Below, piece after piece: positions 46,425 to 56,477 of a stretch of DNA of 64,000 nt (position 1 is its first letter; each line of letters begins with the position of its first letter). Below the pieces are notes generated by a model that saw nothing but the letters and a program-made list of their open reading frames with translations, ran no database searches and was not told the DNA's origin. The position numbers were made by a program, and so were the translations under genes. This DNA is from Angiostrongylus vasorum. Its lineage: Eukaryota > Nematoda > Chromadorea > Rhabditida > Metastrongylidae. The DNA lies in NCBI GenBank assembly GCA_018806985.1, contig JADANN010000170.1:682001-746000 (forward strand), written 5' to 3'.

Positions 46425-46640
46425 AAACCTACTTTCATTTAACCTCGGTGCAAATGATCAGTGGGCCTTGTTTCATCGATAAGCTAACAGGAGGTTGTTA
46501 CCATTTTTATTCTGCTAACTTTTCGACGTCTTCGTCTTCCTCAGAGCCGATGATCCGAATCGATGTCCACAGTCGTTCGTCTTCTCGAAGTGGTGTCTTC
46601 ATCGCGAGATGATTCGAGAGATGTTCTACTGAAAGAACAT
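46425..46640 (-). mobile_element. PLE terminal fragment, hammerhead type 2
   Basis: The outer end (TTTCATTTAACCTCGG, then CATCGATAAGCTAACAGGAG) is followed on the minus strand by the unit at 46,513-46,550: CTGAGGA, A, helix II GACG-AAGA-CGTC, GAAAAGTT, AGC. Helix I has at least three pairs (GCT with AGC). No coding part. Confidence 0.6.
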
Positions 46641-47314
46641 CCTAAAGAAGTTAGCTTATCAATGAAACAAGGATCACATCTAGGATAGGCCCGATTAAGA
46701 TTGGGGAGGGTCAGACATGTGCCTTCAGAAAACTGCTTAGGTTTAATTTTTTGAAGCTTCATACAGAATTTTTCATTCCGCTTTGCAGACTTTGTCAGAG
46801 AAACTTTGGACTTTGACCTCTGCAGATGCAATGATAGTGAAAAATCATTCCAGTGCTGTATTTCACGGTTAGCAGTTTCACCGAGCTAGTAACAAGAAGT
46901 TGGACACCGAGAGTGCGATAACTGGCTTAGAAAACGTAACAGAGATTTCTTCCCTTTGTAGGTCGTAGTGGTTTATATTTCCTACAGCTGATGTGTATCA
47001 TGTAAAAGAAGAACTATCTAACAGCGATGAGACAACTGCAAATGATTACGGACGGTCATCGTAAGTGGGATCTGCGTTCGTTGAAAGATTCTCGTACGCC
47101 AAGTGTGATGATCCCAGCAAAACAGCTGTCACCTGAAGAATTCTTCGAAGGAATAAAGTTGAAGTTGTGTTGGAATAGTATTCGCTAAGGAGTTTGGACG
47201 CTAAGGAAAAGTTTGATTGAAACTTGTTCTTCCAAATTCAGTAGATTCGGTATAAAGTAAACAACATATAGGGGGGAATCCACTTATTAAGGCAAATGTT
47301 ACTTCTCGATACTT

Positions 47315-47705
47315 GATACTTGAATGGCCCGTCTTAGCTGGTTGTGTGGGCCACAGCAGAACCTCCATTTTCGGAGATTTGCTGGATAAGCCATTGTGGA
47401 TTCTTAGGAATCCCGAGGTCAGCCTGGCCAAAGTCTCCAGGTATTCACCACCACAGGAAGTCGCAGCCCTTGTGGATCAGAAGCAGATTTGCAACCATGC
47501 TTCTTTAATACCAAGACGTTGGTGGATCCTGGTATTGGTTTACTCATAGCTAGGCTTCCTGATGGAAACATCGCTCCCTTTTTCAGCTTGGGGGACTCTG
47601 CCAGAGGGATGAATCCCCTCCGCTGCACATCGCAGCCCGACACCCAGGAGCACCTCCCAGCCACGATGAGGCGGTAAACCGTTGGCAGGGCAAGTGTTAA
47701 TTGTC
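47315..47705 (-). repeat. Two-copy dispersed repeat, copy 2
   Basis: The longer copy has an extra 50 bp near 47,380-47,430 relative to copy 1. A minus-strand frame (47,419-47,778, 119 codons) runs through it but is not conserved in copy 1, so I treat it as non-coding or decayed. Confidence 0.7.
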
Positions 47706-48184
47706 CGAGTTCGCGAAGTTTATACTTGTTGCTAGAATAGTTGAATGGCAAACAACGACGCGATTCGCCGGAGGACAATTGGAGCAGGTGACGGCAGGTG
47801 GAGAGTTGTAGAACAAATATGATTGCAAAATGGGCTCTATGAGTTGAGTCTTTATAGCGCGTGTTATCAGTTTGTATTCACACTCTTACTAACCTATCCA
47901 CTGTCGGCAAATCCCGTATAAAGCTGTTACTTTTTCGTTTGATGCTTTTCCGTTTCGTTTTTTCTAAACTAGTAAGTCATGGTAAGCTGGAACTGTTATT
48001 GAGCAAGAAAGTAACTGCAGTCCTAAACAGACTCATTGTACGAAGTTCATGAATTTATTTGGTTTGCTTGTCCCTCTGTTCGTCCTCTTTTCACTAACAA
48101 TTTCGACACATACGAGTTTTCTGTTCCTCTCATGAACTCTTTATCTATAGTAGTGTCTAAATAGTGGACAACCGATAGAATGTG

Positions 48185-48440
48185 CTGTGAAAAAAACCAC
48201 AGTGATGCCGAGTTGTTTGCAAAACTCCGGACCGCAGGTGTGTGCGGTGGGGATCTGAACACGGTATTATTGTCCATTCCTGGGGTTAACGCCTCCACAG
48301 GCACACCATGCATGCCCTTCGTTTCGGCTTTCTCTCAGCTAGTTTTCTAAATACTTAGCAATAACGCGTAAACAGGATTGATCTGCGGAGCACAAATCGA
48401 CATTGAACGCAATTAAGCCAAGGCTGTGGTCGAATAAACA
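48185..48440 (-). repeat. Half copy of tRNA-like terminal-repeat element
   Basis: Blocks GTTTGCAAAACTCCGGACCG, GTGTGTGCGGTGGGGA, CACACCATGCATGCCCTTCG and CTCTCAGCTAGTTTTC, then the central spacer (GGATTGATCTGCGGAGC). The outer terminus is not preserved. Confidence 0.65.
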
Positions 48441-48454
48441 ACGTCGACCTTGCA

Positions 48455-48530
48455 TTTACTGCCTACTGTAATTTTTCACGGTATGGTATTATGTGAGATG
48501 GAACCACGATGATGCAGAGTTTTTCATTGT
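48455..48530 (+). repeat. Solo terminal repeat of the same family
   Basis: CATTTACTGCCTACTGTAAT, then TTTTTCACGGTATGGTATTATG, then GATGATGCAGAG. This is an outer end directly following the half element at 48,185-48,440. Confidence 0.55.
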
Positions 48531-48714
48531 CGTCCATTGAAATGCTTAAAATGCTAAATTAGCCAAAAAAATGCTTAAGTGAAATACGCAGTTTCTATAA
48601 AAGTGGGATGAGAGCATTCGGTGGGGATTAATAGCTTGCCAATGTGCCGTATATTGAGTGTATTGATGACATCCCAGCTCTGATTGGATCATTCTAACGT
48701 CATTCCCATTGAGT

Positions 48715-49001
48715 GATGAAGATAAGAATAAAGCTGTCGACTTTGATCAATCCCTTTAAAGATGCGCCATGCATTCGATTTCATTAAGTATCGTTGGAGG
48801 TGATTGAATCCATATCTGGCCTTTACAATAACTCGCGGTGGCCTACCGATGTATCCAGATAGTGCTGCAATCCTCCCAGACAAGTCTGGTACCAATTTGC
48901 TAACCCCGGAGGGATGGAAGGCTTGTTGGGCCACGGGCGCGGGATCGATTCCACGTGTTCGTCGCAGTGGCGCCTCCAACCACTGCGCCACACGCGCCCT
49001 T
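48715..49001 (-). repeat. tRNA-derived SINE, full length, with 9-bp duplication
   Basis: Flanked by CCATTGAGT at 48,706-48,714 and 49,002-49,010. On the minus strand: head GGCGCGTGTGGCGCAGTGG, B-box GGAATCGATCCC, body, and tail GCTTTATTCTTATC. It is the best full-length reference copy in this window at about 287 bp. Confidence 0.92.
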
Positions 49002-49378
49002 CCATTGAGTTATACAGGGAAAAATCTCGAATATATATAATCATTTCATTTTCATTTAAGCAGAATTTCAGCAACATTAAGCTTCTTCTTCACCAATAAT
49101 TAACTGTTAGATTTATTTAGTTTGTCCATTGTTCTCGATGTTGTTCCTTTCGGAATTTCTCACAAGCGGTCACATAATTTTCTCGAGGCGCTACCAATCA
49201 TCAATTACGCAACACGATGTTTCATAGACATTCCTTATGATATCGCATGAGTTGAGAGAACTGTTATTAATTGTCCTATCAATTCTAATGTGAAATATTA
49301 TGCGGAAGAGGTGTAGCTTCATGCCTCGATTACGTCGAGTTTGCCAATTATACCGTGATGATGCCCAATGTAAAAAAC

Positions 49379-49622
49379 AAAACACCTACATACACCCACA
49401 TACCAACCAACACTCACACGTCCCACACACTAAACACCCCACGCATCCACACAAACCCAACCATACGTACACACACAATCACCCACAAAACATCCACATG
49501 CACACCCACCTACAGACACACCCATGCAGAGAGACCCACCCACGCACACTCCAACGTGCACATCCACGCACCCACCTACACTCACGCGCCCACATTCACA
49601 CCCACTCCATCCACATGCAAGT
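49379..49622. repeat. C/A-rich low-complexity tract
   Basis: About 240 bp almost free of G on the plus strand, built from variants of CACCCACA and CACACC units without a fixed period. Long frames on both strands (Pro/His/Thr-rich on +, Gly/Val/Cys-rich on -) are artefacts of its composition. Confidence 0.9.
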
Positions 49623-50069
49623 CCGACACTTCCAAACAACCTAGTACGATTGATACGGAATATGCTGGCTTTCTCTATTTCTCTGTAGTTAACCAGTTTC
49701 CGATCAAAATTGCTTTCGGGTTTGTTGCTTAGACAGTGGTTTCGGTTCATTGCAAGCGCACAGAGGCCGTTCCTCAATATGTTTAGAGCCATGCCTGTTT
49801 TTGGGTTTGAAATACGCGAACTGAAGAGGAAAGGCGGAAAGAAATGTTTTGTACGCACTAGAAAATCGCAAGTTCATCTCAATGACAAATATGAATTTGT
49901 GCTTTCTAGGGAATGATGTACAGATGTGAGAAGCTTTAATAGATTTTTTATTCATCTCAAAGTATTTCAATATGAGCGAAATATATTACCTAAAAACTTA
50001 CAGGTGACAGTATTTCTGCGCAAATGCATTGCATTCAATGCATGATGAGCGTGATATGTTGTACGAACT

Positions 50070-50185
50070 GTATTTTCTTCAATGAGCAAACACGAAATTG
50101 GAATGATATCATTTATTAGCACACAATGGCTGGCGTTTCGGTGGTTTCGCCTTCTTCAGAGTCTGGAAAAGAGATAGGGGAAACT
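50070..50185 (-). mobile_element. PLE terminal fragment with hammerhead
   Basis: TTCTTCAATGAGCAAACACG (outer end), then on the minus strand at 50,126-50,168 CTGAAGA, A, GGCG-AAAC-CACC (one mismatch), GAAAC, GCC. The cleavage triplet has lost its U, so activity is doubtful. Confidence 0.6.
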
Positions 50186-50859
50186 GCCGAAATGTCAGCT
50201 ATTGTGAACAATGTAGGGATAACCTCTTGTCTGCACATCAAGAAGTAGTGAACTGCTAATCAATGCAGTCCCATTGTAGCTTTAGCATGCACTGCTGATA
50301 TTTGCCGCTCAAGGAATCTTTTGCACAAACATAAGCATTTTTCTGTGGGTACACCGCAGCTCAGTGATGACGCAGCAGCTCAGGAGCTTCTACGAAAAAG
50401 TTGCCTCTTGGTGACTTTCAATTTTTCGGCCTTCTTAGCACTGCTATGAAGATGTTGGACGAGCAGGTGTTATTTCTCATTCCTTTTCATACAAAAATCG
50501 CTCCGTAAGAGTTGTCTGAAATGGTATGAAAATTTTCTTCCAATCACCGTATCGAAATTTCTTTCGAACTGTCAGGTTTCATTCCTTTCAACAAAAGAGC
50601 ATATTAGGGTAATCATTTGGTCCAAAAGTAGCAGTTGTGCAAAAACCTCTGGATAATGTCAATATAGTTAGTTTAGTTCTAATACTTTTCAGCGAGAAGC
50701 CTGAGCATCAAACTCGGTAGAGTGGGCTTCCAGATAAAAAGTGATAAGTTTTAGTCTTTATTACGACTGCAACTATAGTTATTAGGGCAATGTAGAGCAA
50801 TATTCCAGTCTCCGCTAATTAGACCGTCTATATTTATGTTCTTACGAACTACCATTGTT

Positions 50860-50965
50860 TAACTGCTGAGCGATCGCTTCCTTTCCTTTCCTCTTGTGCA
50901 CACGTTTTTAGCCGTTCGGTTCATGTTTTTGATGAAGGCTTTTTTCATGTGGGAAGGATGAGAGG
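50860..50965 (-). pseudogene. PLE reverse-transcriptase fragment
   Basis: On the minus strand a frame reads SSHPSHMKKAFIKNMNRTA and then KNVCTRGKER. This aligns with SSHSKRALASNMFRTATNVC in the long PLE just downstream, the segment after the polymerase palm. Only about 35 codons match, and the flanking frame is unrelated. Confidence 0.45.
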
Positions 50966-51383
50966 AAAAGCAGTTAAACAACCAAATAGCTAAACGGCAT
51001 ATGATAAAAATTTCAGAATAACGACAAGCCAACGCTGAAAAAAACACAAGCGGCAATATGGATAAATGAGGAGAAAACGATAGGAAGTAGAATGCCCTCG
51101 AAGTGAGAGAGCAGTTCCACCATAGGCTGCTGGAGCATTGTGATGCACATATTTGATGCGGAATACACCAATAGTGGTACATGAAGTCAGCACCTCAGAA
51201 GGCTCATGTGACGACGCAATAACCCTGATTTGTATTGAGAATACGAGGGCGTTTCACACTAGAATGTATACGTAAGCTTGCAATACTGCGGTGATGAAAC
51301 TGAAGTGAGAAAAAGAGCACATGTAGGCTTCAAGTGCATAGAGAAACAACGAACATCAAACGAGTCACAGTAGGATAAATAAT

Positions 51384-52006
51384 GTGCAAAGAAACTCAAG
51401 GCCAACCGTGTTAGGAGGCATGATTCCTCCTGACGGTGCGCGCTCGTTATTAGAATTGGGACCGAGTTTCTCACTATCTGAACCCATTTCTAAGATAACC
51501 TTGCGTAGGGTCGCATGCAGTTTACATGAACTTCAAGATAGACTCCGCAAAAAAGCTAGAGATGAAAAAGCAAAATAGGCGCGAACAACAAGTGGGGGCC
51601 CTACCAATAGCACCATTTCCTCAGCCGTTCTTTAGACAACAAGAGCTCAATAATGAAGTTGATGTTAAATTTCAGATGTTTACTTTTAAAGTCCTTAATC
51701 ACTACCGCGCGAAAAGATACAGCACAACCTCACTGCAGTGCAAAAACGTGGTAGCGAGAGGTACGAGAGCTGATAAGGTTGAAAAACATAAGACTATCCG
51801 TTAGTGATAAGGATGGAGAGTTTGTCGTAATTCCCCATCAGTTAGATGTTGAAATAACGAAAAAGCATCTTGAAGATGCTTCACTTTATCACCCATCTTC
51901 TGAGAAGGAGTTCAAAAGTAAATACCAAAAATTGAACCACGAATGGGCCAAAATGGCAAGGGCTGCTGGTTTAAAAACCATCAGTTATCTCTCAACTAAA
52001 AGTTGA
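51384..52006 (+). pseudogene. PLE polyprotein, N-terminal part
   Basis: Three frames follow each other. The first (51,384-51,578) has LLELGPSFSLSEPISK and LHELQDRLRKKARDE. The second (to about 51,785) has PIAPFPQPFFRQQE and EVDVKFQMFTF. The third (51,779-52,006) has IRLSVSDKDGEFVVIP and YHPSSEKEFKSKY. This matches the expected order of the region preceding the PLE polymerase core. Frameshifts lie near 51,570 and 51,785, and an A-run at about 51,998 shifts the frame into the polymerase ORF. Confidence 0.75.
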
Positions 52007-52025
52007 GTTACCAACATGTCCCGTC

Positions 52026-53078
52026 TTGTACTTGCTTATAAAAACTCATAAGCTAGTATCCAGCGATGATCTTGCGTCTACCGATGCATCATTGTTTAAG
52101 GTTAGACCTATCATTAGTTGTGTAGACGGACCAACGGATAGGATAACGTGGTTTTTAACCCTAATATTTAATCAGTTGTTGAAACACATTCCAGCCCATC
52201 TTACGATTACTCAGATGTTTCTGGATCGTCTACGTACTGCGCAGCCCAGCAGCGCGTACGTGATGGAGTCGTTCGACGTTAGCGCCCTCTATACAAACGT
52301 GTCGAATGACTCCGCAATGCAAGCCATATTCGAACTCCTGATGCAACACGAAAGAGAAATAAACATGTATGGCTTCAAGATAGGGCAGTTGATGGCACTC
52401 TTGAAAGAATTCTTGAGCTGCTCAATCTTTAGATGGTCCGGAAAGTACTACGCTCAAATAAGAGGGTTGGCAGTGGGACAACGACTGGGACCAAGCCTGT
52501 CCATTGCGTTTATGTCTAAGATGGAAGCACCGGTGATCGATCTCAGGCCGCTACTCTACTGTAGATATATAGATGATTGTTTTGCCCTTTGCTCAACACA
52601 AGAGGAAATGGACAAATGTTTCGAGTTGTTGAATGAACAGTTGGAGTATATTAAGCTCACCCGAGAGCAACCGAAAGAAAACTGGCTTCCATTCCTGAAC
52701 GTCCAAATTAGCCTGTCAGAAAATGGATACATTACGAAATGGTACCGAAAGCCAAGTAATAAAAACATCTTAGTTCATTACCTCTCCTCTCATTCGAAAA
52801 GGGCTCTTGCAAGTAATATGTTTCGAACAGCAACCAACGTGTGCACGGGGAGAGAGCAGAGAGAGGAATCCCGGAACTTGACGCGGCAAATAGCCATTTC
52901 TAATGGCTACGAAACTGTAGCTCGGGACAGGTGTAGAGGAAATCCTAGACCTCCAAACGACAACTCTAGCCATAAAATAGTCTCGTTTATTCTACCCTTC
53001 ATCTCAAATGATCTAAGTGCAGCTATAAAACGCTACTTAAGAAGGGCAGGGTCTAGAGAATTCCGTAAACGTAGTTGA
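52026..53078 (+). pseudogene. PLE reverse transcriptase
   Basis: The longest frame in the window (350 codons). The opening LIKTHKL and KVRPIISCVDGPTDR are the PLE fingers motifs. SFDVSALYTNV (Asp84) is motif A. GLAVGQRLGPSLS is motif B. YIDDCF (Asp183, Asp184) is the catalytic pair. QEQPKENWLPFLNVQISL-like sequence marks the region after the palm, and WYRKPSNKNILVHYLSSHS the thumb side. All catalytic Asp are present. The frame should run on into the GIY-YIG domain but ends at a stop because of a frameshift near 53,050. The true start lies upstream, out of frame. Confidence 0.9.
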
Positions 53079-53470
53079 AATGCCACCGAGTAATCTTAGG
53101 CGCCAGCTAGTTCGTAGCCGCCTATATGACCGTCTATGTGCAACGCAAAATTGCATAATTTGCCCTAATGGTAGAGACGGTGATTGCATGAGCTCGGATA
53201 TAGTTTATCTGGTCTTCTGTAAGGGGTGCGGAGACGAATACATTGGCGAAACAGGGCAGACCGCTCTGTGTCCGCATAAAAGAACACCTAGTCGGAAAAC
53301 GTAAACCAAATACCCCACTAGGCACGCATAGGACCCAGAGACATAGCGGGAAGGACTTTGAAGTACGTGTCACGATCCTCACACAGGAATCGAGAACACA
53401 AGCGCGCAAAAACTCTCGAGGCGTTCTTGATTAATTCCAGAAATCCGAAAATGAACCGCAGGGAAGAATG
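53050..53470 (+). pseudogene. PLE GIY-YIG endonuclease domain
   Basis: The first frame (53,080-53,304) has a basic lead-in (RRQLVRSRLYDRL) and a Cys cluster CIICPNGRDGDC. It continues with IVYLVFCKGCGDEYIGETG, the GIY-YIG signature in its PLE form. After a frameshift near 53,275 it continues with CVRIKEHLVGKRK (holding the conserved Arg and His) and DFEVRVTILTQESRTQ. After another shift near 53,415 it ends with a NRREECLIITRDIGRY-like tail. The domain would nick target DNA. Catalytic motifs are kept, but the frame is not. Confidence 0.85.
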
Positions 53471-53710
53471 TCTCATTATCACGCGTGATATTGGGCGATA
53501 TATAAGGCTGTTATTTTGATGGGACGGGCATATTACGCTTCCATGTGGATTCTGTGATGTTGGTCCCCACGCGACATACTCAGTGGAAGACTTATAGAAA
53601 GCGGTGAGTGTGCAAAGGCTGTGTTCAATGTGATTAAAATCTTGGTTCATCGTTTTCTCTGTTTGGTTTAGAGGTTTTTGGCCGCATAGATTGCTGTCAA
53701 CTTGACCTTT

Positions 53711-53752
53711 CCAGGCTCTGAGGAAGGCGAAATCCGCCGAAACGTCAGCTTG
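53711..53752 (+). ncRNA. Hammerhead-ribozyme-like motif of the long PLE
   Basis: CTGAGGA at 53,718-53,724, an extra A, helix II GGCG (53,726-53,729) with CGCC (53,735-53,738) around AAATC, GAAA (53,739-53,742), C, and GTC (53,744-53,746). Helix I pairs CAGGCT with AGCTTG (six pairs, one G-U). Helix III is A-U and C-G only. Such minimal hammerheads occur in the end repeats of animal PLEs. Cleavage would fall right after the GTC. Confidence 0.7.
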
Positions 53753-53799
53753 ATCGTGAATAAAGAATAAAAATAACACCTCGCGTTTGCTCAACAAGA

Positions 53800-54212
53800 A
53801 TACGAAGATTTACGCCTTCTTCAGAGCCCGGAAGGGTACACTAATACGCAACTTAATAGGTCGAACGCTTCAACAGCACAAACGGAAAGATGAAAATCTG
53901 CACGGTAATTACAAGATCTACGGCTTCTCGAAAAAACCCAACACCTGTCTTCCACCGAAGAAGAACAGCCGCTCAGAGTCCCATGTGGTTGACGACTGCA
54001 CCTCCCCACATCAACGATCGACACGAAGATAAGGGTGAGGTCACGCGTGATCTCGGAGAATTCTTCCCTGCTATTCATTGCAGGACTTTTGGCATTTATC
54101 CAAAAAGCCTCGAGGAGTTTGCGCACTGGTGTTTCAGGATCCCGTGCGAGGATAGAGACTTTTATATCAAAAATCGTCTCGTCTATGCTTTTGTACCGTG
54201 TGCGTCCCACGC
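53800..54212 (-). pseudogene. PLE endonuclease C-terminus and 3' end, opposite strand
   Basis: The minus-strand frame (start about 54,210) reads DETIFDIKVSILARDPETPV, RKLLEAFWINAKSPAMNSRE and then EFSEITRDLTLI. This aligns with the tail of the GIY-YIG ORF of the long PLE and of the 43.4-kb fragment. A 3' UTR and a truncated hammerhead (53,805-53,836) follow. The element sits tail-to-tail with the plus-strand PLE. Confidence 0.75.
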
Positions 54213-54370
54213 TCTGAAGAAGGCGTTTCTGCCGAAACGCCAGCTACGATTGTGTTGTACGTGTGTTGCTGCATGGAAGTAAACGTCTGTTTAACAACCT
54301 CGCGATTGCTGAGAAAGAAAGCGACGAATTTATAATCCAATGCCGAGGCTAATAGAAAGTCGATCCTGGT
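54205..54370 (+). mobile_element. PLE terminal fragment with hammerhead variant
   Basis: CTGAAGA (54,214-54,220), A, GGC...GCC helix, GAAAC, GCC in place of GTC, then AACAACCTCGCGATTGCTGA and TGCCGAGGCTAATAGAAAGT, the complete outer end. It starts inside the minus-strand PLE fragment, so it is a third PLE piece at this site. Confidence 0.6.
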
Positions 54371-55153
54371 AACTACTAGGACCACTATTCGATACGAAGA
54401 AAAATAGTTCTAGTTGACATAATTATTATGGGAACACAAAGCAATATCTGCAAATATGAGTAATTCCGGATGTGGTTGCTGCAGCAAACGAGGCTCATAT
54501 CGGATTCGTTGCATCCCACTGTGAAATACCTCCAGCGTTCCGGTGGTTTTCACTTTCATGGGATGCTTGGTGGGTCGGCTGTGATTCATGCTTGACTGAT
54601 GGGCAACCGTGTGCGACGCACTGCGTGGTCTGCCTCTCTGCGAGCCCTTGCGGGTCACTCGTGGCTCTCTCGGGCCCCTGATCGCGCCTGTGCGTGAGTG
54701 CAGCGTTGGGCTGCGGTCCTCTACCGTCCTCTACCGGTGACATCGCCGGCACACCATCGCCCCCCACCTCAAACAGCACATCAATGATCAACAAGACGAA
54801 TGCTGCGACGTGGTCAACAAGAGGAGCGATGCGACGCATTCCCTCGCTGTTTTTGAGTTAGCATCTCTCTCATTCAAATAATGCAGAGAAAGCTGCGTCT
54901 TAGGATATCTCGAAATCAAATACATTTCTCAGCATATTCGAAAGCGAAGCACTATGAGGAACTAGAAAACTTGTTCGTTTCGATGAAACTGATCGGAAAT
55001 GGCTCGGTCACAGTAAAACACAGAGCATTTCCATATCAGTACAAGTATTTTGTTTTATACATGCACTTCGGTGCAAGCCTCTCTTCATTGAAATTGTCAT
55101 GGACACAATTTTGAGTGGAACCGTTGGGAACACAGCTACAACAATAAACAATA
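54371..55153. other. GC-rich stretch, no supported gene
   Basis: 54,480-54,850 is clearly richer in GC than its surroundings. It is open on the minus strand (54,495-54,839) and partly on the plus strand (54,472-54,681). Neither product is recognised. It may be an old repeat or an exon I cannot link. Confidence 0.3.
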
Positions 55154-55437
55154 GAGGATAAAAAATAAAACTCTCGGCGTTGATCAAACCCTGAAGGATA
55201 TGCCATGGATTCGACTTCATTAAGCATCGTTTGAAGGCAACTGAATGCATATCTGGGCTTACAACGACTCGAGGTGGCCTACCGATTTATCGAGCCAGTG
55301 CTGCTAACTTCTCAGATAAGTCTGGTACGAATTTGCCGACCACAGAGGGATGGAAGGCTTGGTGGGCCATAGGCGCGGGGGATCGATACCACGTGTGCGT
55401 TGCAGGGCGCCTCCAACCACTTCGCCACACGCGACTT
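55154..55437 (-). repeat. tRNA-derived SINE, near full length
   Basis: Tail AAAATAAAACTCTCGG, body GATTCGACTTCATTAAGCAT, B-box and a damaged head (CTCCAACCACTTCGCCACAC) on the minus strand. No clean duplication. Confidence 0.8.
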
Positions 55438-55839
55438 AACAACAAAGAGTGTGTTTAAAATTAAGTGAAACGTCCATAGCGTTTTTCTTTTGAATTTGGC
55501 GTATTTATACATCAGGTAGGACAATAGAATTTTTAGTGATGCTTTCTCTAGTTTCCTTCGTCATTTTTTTTGATCGTGAGCCAAGAATACGTTTCGTATA
55601 GTATTTCTTCCATTCCATTTGTATCTTCTCACACCTCATAGCCAAATTTTTTCGGATTTGCTAGTACGCTTGATCACCATTTCTAGGAATAAATGTTTTT
55701 CAAGAGTGCCGGTCAATATTTAGTTGATTCCTCTCGGAATCTTGGGTTAACCATGCTAGAGTGTTTCCGTATCTTCATCACAGGGTTCGCCTGGCTTTCT
55801 GCGTGATAGTGTGTAAGCTAACCCAAGACAATAATGCAC

Positions 55840-56420
55840 GACTTTGGCCTCCATCTTTAAAAAAGCGGCTCAGAGCAAATTTTTATTATTGTGAAGCTAT
55901 TGAATTCTGGAGGCGATGAAACCATTGAAGGCGGTTTCGACCTCATCTTCATTTCTGAGCTCTATAGCGTAGATGTCTAAGCGTAAATGCTCCGAAACAG
56001 GTTAAGTGCTTATAGCGAGTTTTTCCTGGAAGTCCTCGAGCATTTGTGCTTGTATTCTTTCACTGTTAAACCAACAAAGGGATTATGAAAAAACATTATT
56101 AGCCTATGGTTTCGGTGCTTTCGTCTTGTTCAGAGCCGCATTGGTCCTAATCGATCGTCAATGAAGGATTACATATTAACTAGTAGAGGTTAAAAGAAAG
56201 TCATTCTTTGCAATACTGTTACGCTCTGTGCTGTTGGTGCTCTTTTTTGCTTCCAGCAAACCCTTCACTTCATTGTCCTCAGTAGCACAAGTACTTCTAC
56301 GAACTCCCTCACCCTCAACATTGAATTCACCATGACGAAGTTTTTGAAAGCAACCTTGCGCTGTGGATTCGTTAACACTTTCTCTGGCCCTTTTAAATAT
56401 TTCCAAACGTTTACGCTAAC
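55840..56420 (-). pseudogene. mariner-family transposase remnant, copy 1
   Basis: On the minus strand the N-terminal helix-turn-helix region is recognisable (56,176-56,406): VNESTAQGCFQKLRHGEFN then VEGEGVRR. The C-terminal end follows at 55,880-55,940 with EVETAFNGFIASR. The DDD catalytic domain and the second helix-turn-helix half are gone. A minus-strand hammerhead-like PLE remnant (56,098-56,140) lies in the gap. Mariner transposases cut and paste DNA at TA sites; this one cannot act. Confidence 0.65.
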
Positions 56421-56477
56421 TGCAACCGAGTATGGGTTGGTACATAAGTTGCTCGAAAGTGTTGCTTTTATAATCTA

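Larger units (their letters stand above)
51370..53795 (+). mobile_element. Penelope-like element, near-complete, frameshifted
   Basis: Order: N-terminal region (from about 51,370), reverse transcriptase, GIY-YIG endonuclease, 3' UTR, hammerhead (53,711-53,752), AATAAA (53,759-53,764) and terminal repeat. At least five frame changes break the ORF. The 5' boundary is unclear; sequence up to 50,966 could belong to it, but I could not read it. Its 3' end abuts a minus-strand PLE end at about 53,795-53,800. PLEs encode a telomerase-related reverse transcriptase and often a GIY-YIG nuclease, and they insert without a LINE or LTR mechanism. Confidence 0.88.

Noticed and set aside
47419..47778. 119-codon minus-strand frame
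   Set aside because: It lies in the two-copy repeat, and the frame is not kept in the other copy.
48961..49001. tRNA gene call at SINE heads
   Set aside because: Heads have A/B-box-like motifs but no full cloverleaf, and they continue into a SINE body with target-site duplications.
49300..49858. Long frames on both strands over the C/A tract
   Set aside because: Composition keeps stop codons rare on both strands; the products are low complexity.
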